From an uncultured Thermomonas sp. (GTDB lineage: Bacteria > Pseudomonadota > Gammaproteobacteria > Xanthomonadales > Xanthomonadaceae), in assembly GCA_946480065.1 (NCBI GenBank), contig CAMLJA010000094.1, forward strand, positions 1 to 7,249: a stretch of DNA of 7,249 nucleotides, in the 5' to 3' direction. Positions within the stretch are counted from its first letter, which is position 1, and each line of letters starts with the position of its first letter. A model generated the notes under the pieces. The model had not been told where the DNA came from. It searched no databases and saw only the letters and a program-made list of their open reading frames with translations. Positions 6,719 through 7,249 of the stretch are shown in pieces. The translations under genes and the position numbers were made by a program.

Positions 6719-6758
6719 ATACCACACGCTGGCGGATGGTTGGCCTCCATCAGGTTCC

Positions 6759-6764
6759 AGGGAG
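6759..6764 (+). promoter_or_regulatory. aceB ribosome binding site
   Basis: AGGGAG ends 6 bases before the ATG at 6771 and supports that start. Confidence 0.6.
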
Positions 6765-6770
6765 TCGCCG

Positions 6771-7249
6771 ATGTCCGCCGTGCTGCAAGACCGCCCCGGG
6801 GAGGGCGTGGAAGTCACCCGCCGCCTGCCCGGGCAGGACGCCCTGCTCACGCCGGCCGCGCTGGGCTTCCTGGCCGACCTGCACCGCCGCTTCGAGGGCG
6901 AGCGCCAGGCCCGGCTGGCGGCCCGCCGCGTCCGCCAGCAGGCGTTCGACGCCGGGGCGCTGCCGGACTTCCGCGCCGACACCGCCCCCCTGCGCGCCGC
7001 CGACTGGACCGTGGCGCCGACCCCGGCCGCGCTGCTGGACCGCCGGGTGGAGATCACCGGCCCGGTCGATCCGAAGATGGTCATCAACGCGCTGAACTCG
7101 GGCGCGAACTGCTACATGGCCGACTTCGAGGACAGCACCAGCCCCACCTGGGCCAATCTGCTGGCCGGCCAGCAGGCGCTGCGCGCGGCGATCAGCGGCG
7201 CGTTGGTCCACGAGGCCGGCGGCAAGCGCTACGAGCTGCGCCCGCAGGC
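6771..7249 (+). CDS. aceB: Malate synthase A, N-terminal part (3' end outside window)
   Basis: The open frame from ATG 6771 runs 159 codons to the right edge without a stop, about 30% of a typical malate synthase A of roughly 530 residues. The start has AGGGAG 6 bases upstream. Recognition rests on DRRVEITGPVDPKMVINALN (about residues 90-109) and the NCYMADFEDSTSPTW stretch (about 112-126), both close to the conserved N-terminal core of class A enzymes. The enzyme condenses glyoxylate with acetyl-CoA to give malate in the cytoplasm, the second step of the glyoxylate bypass used for growth on acetate and fatty acids. The catalytic acid and base residues lie further downstream and cannot be checked. 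The gene is divergent from the LysR regulator, its likely controller. In relatives isocitrate lyase (aceA) often follows, but that lies outside the window. Confidence 0.93.
   Translation, partial: MSAVLQDRPGEGVEVTRRLPGQDALLTPAALGFLADLHRRFEGERQARLAARRVRQQAFDAGALPDFRADTAPLRAADWTVAPTPAALLDRRVEITGPVDPKMVINALNSGANCYMADFEDSTSPTWANLLAGQQALRAAISGALVHEAGGKRYELRPQ

Larger units (their letters stand above)
6660..6770. promoter_or_regulatory. Divergent lysR-aceB control region
   Basis: This 111-bp gap is sharply AT-rich against its surroundings: only 19 of the 60 bases at 6661-6720 are G or C. It holds two perfect inverted repeats, four CAAAT/ATTTG elements (6675-6679, 6685-6689, 6702-6706, 6716-6720), a good minus-strand promoter, and a consensus -35 on the plus strand with only a poor -10 (TACCAC at 6720-6725, 16 bases downstream). 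A weak plus-strand promoter would fit aceB needing an activator. Confidence 0.65.

Noticed and set aside
6658..7095. Plus-strand open frame from 6658 across the aceB start
   Set aside because: It starts in the control region and reads Arg/Pro/Ser-rich sequence. The frame from 6771 gives unmistakable malate synthase sequence and an appropriately placed ribosome site.

Overview
The window reads as a high-GC gammaproteobacterial chromosome, most likely Lysobacterales/Xanthomonadales (Lysobacter, Luteimonas, Xanthomonas and relatives). The grounds are the strongly GC-biased codon use, the protein styles, and a LysR-type regulator divergent from a class A malate synthase gene, an arrangement I associate with that order. 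The genus is inferred, not proven. I see no mobile element, tRNA, rRNA or CRISPR array.

Positions 2-5689 hold four tightly packed plus-strand genes that look like one operon, entered part-way through its first visible gene. They are: (1) the C-terminal part of a membrane family 2 glycosyltransferase of the processive PgaC/NodC/cellulose-synthase style; (2) a secreted TPR plus outer-membrane beta-barrel protein of the YaiO type; (3) a five-TM, LtaS/OpgB-like alkaline-phosphatase-superfamily protein with an extra C-terminal beta-rich domain; (4) a secreted TIM-barrel-like protein with a modified GH18 signature. Genes 2/3 and 3/4 overlap by GTGA. Together they suggest a synthase-dependent exopolysaccharide system: the glycosyltransferase polymerises and moves the chain through the inner membrane, the LtaS-like enzyme may decorate it with a phospho-substituent, the GH18-like protein may trim it in the periplasm, and the TPR-barrel protein exports it. 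The layout parallels PgaC/PgaA/PgaB, but no deacetylase or PgaD-like protein is in view. The polymer is unknown.

Positions 5694-6659 hold a minus-strand LysR regulator with a CysB-like effector domain, convergent with the operon. The two stop codons sit in a shared 10-bp palindrome. Positions 6660-6770 form a short AT-rich divergent control region with two perfect inverted repeats and a recurring CAAAT element. Position 6771 starts malate synthase A (aceB), which runs off the right edge. The regulator probably controls aceB and itself.
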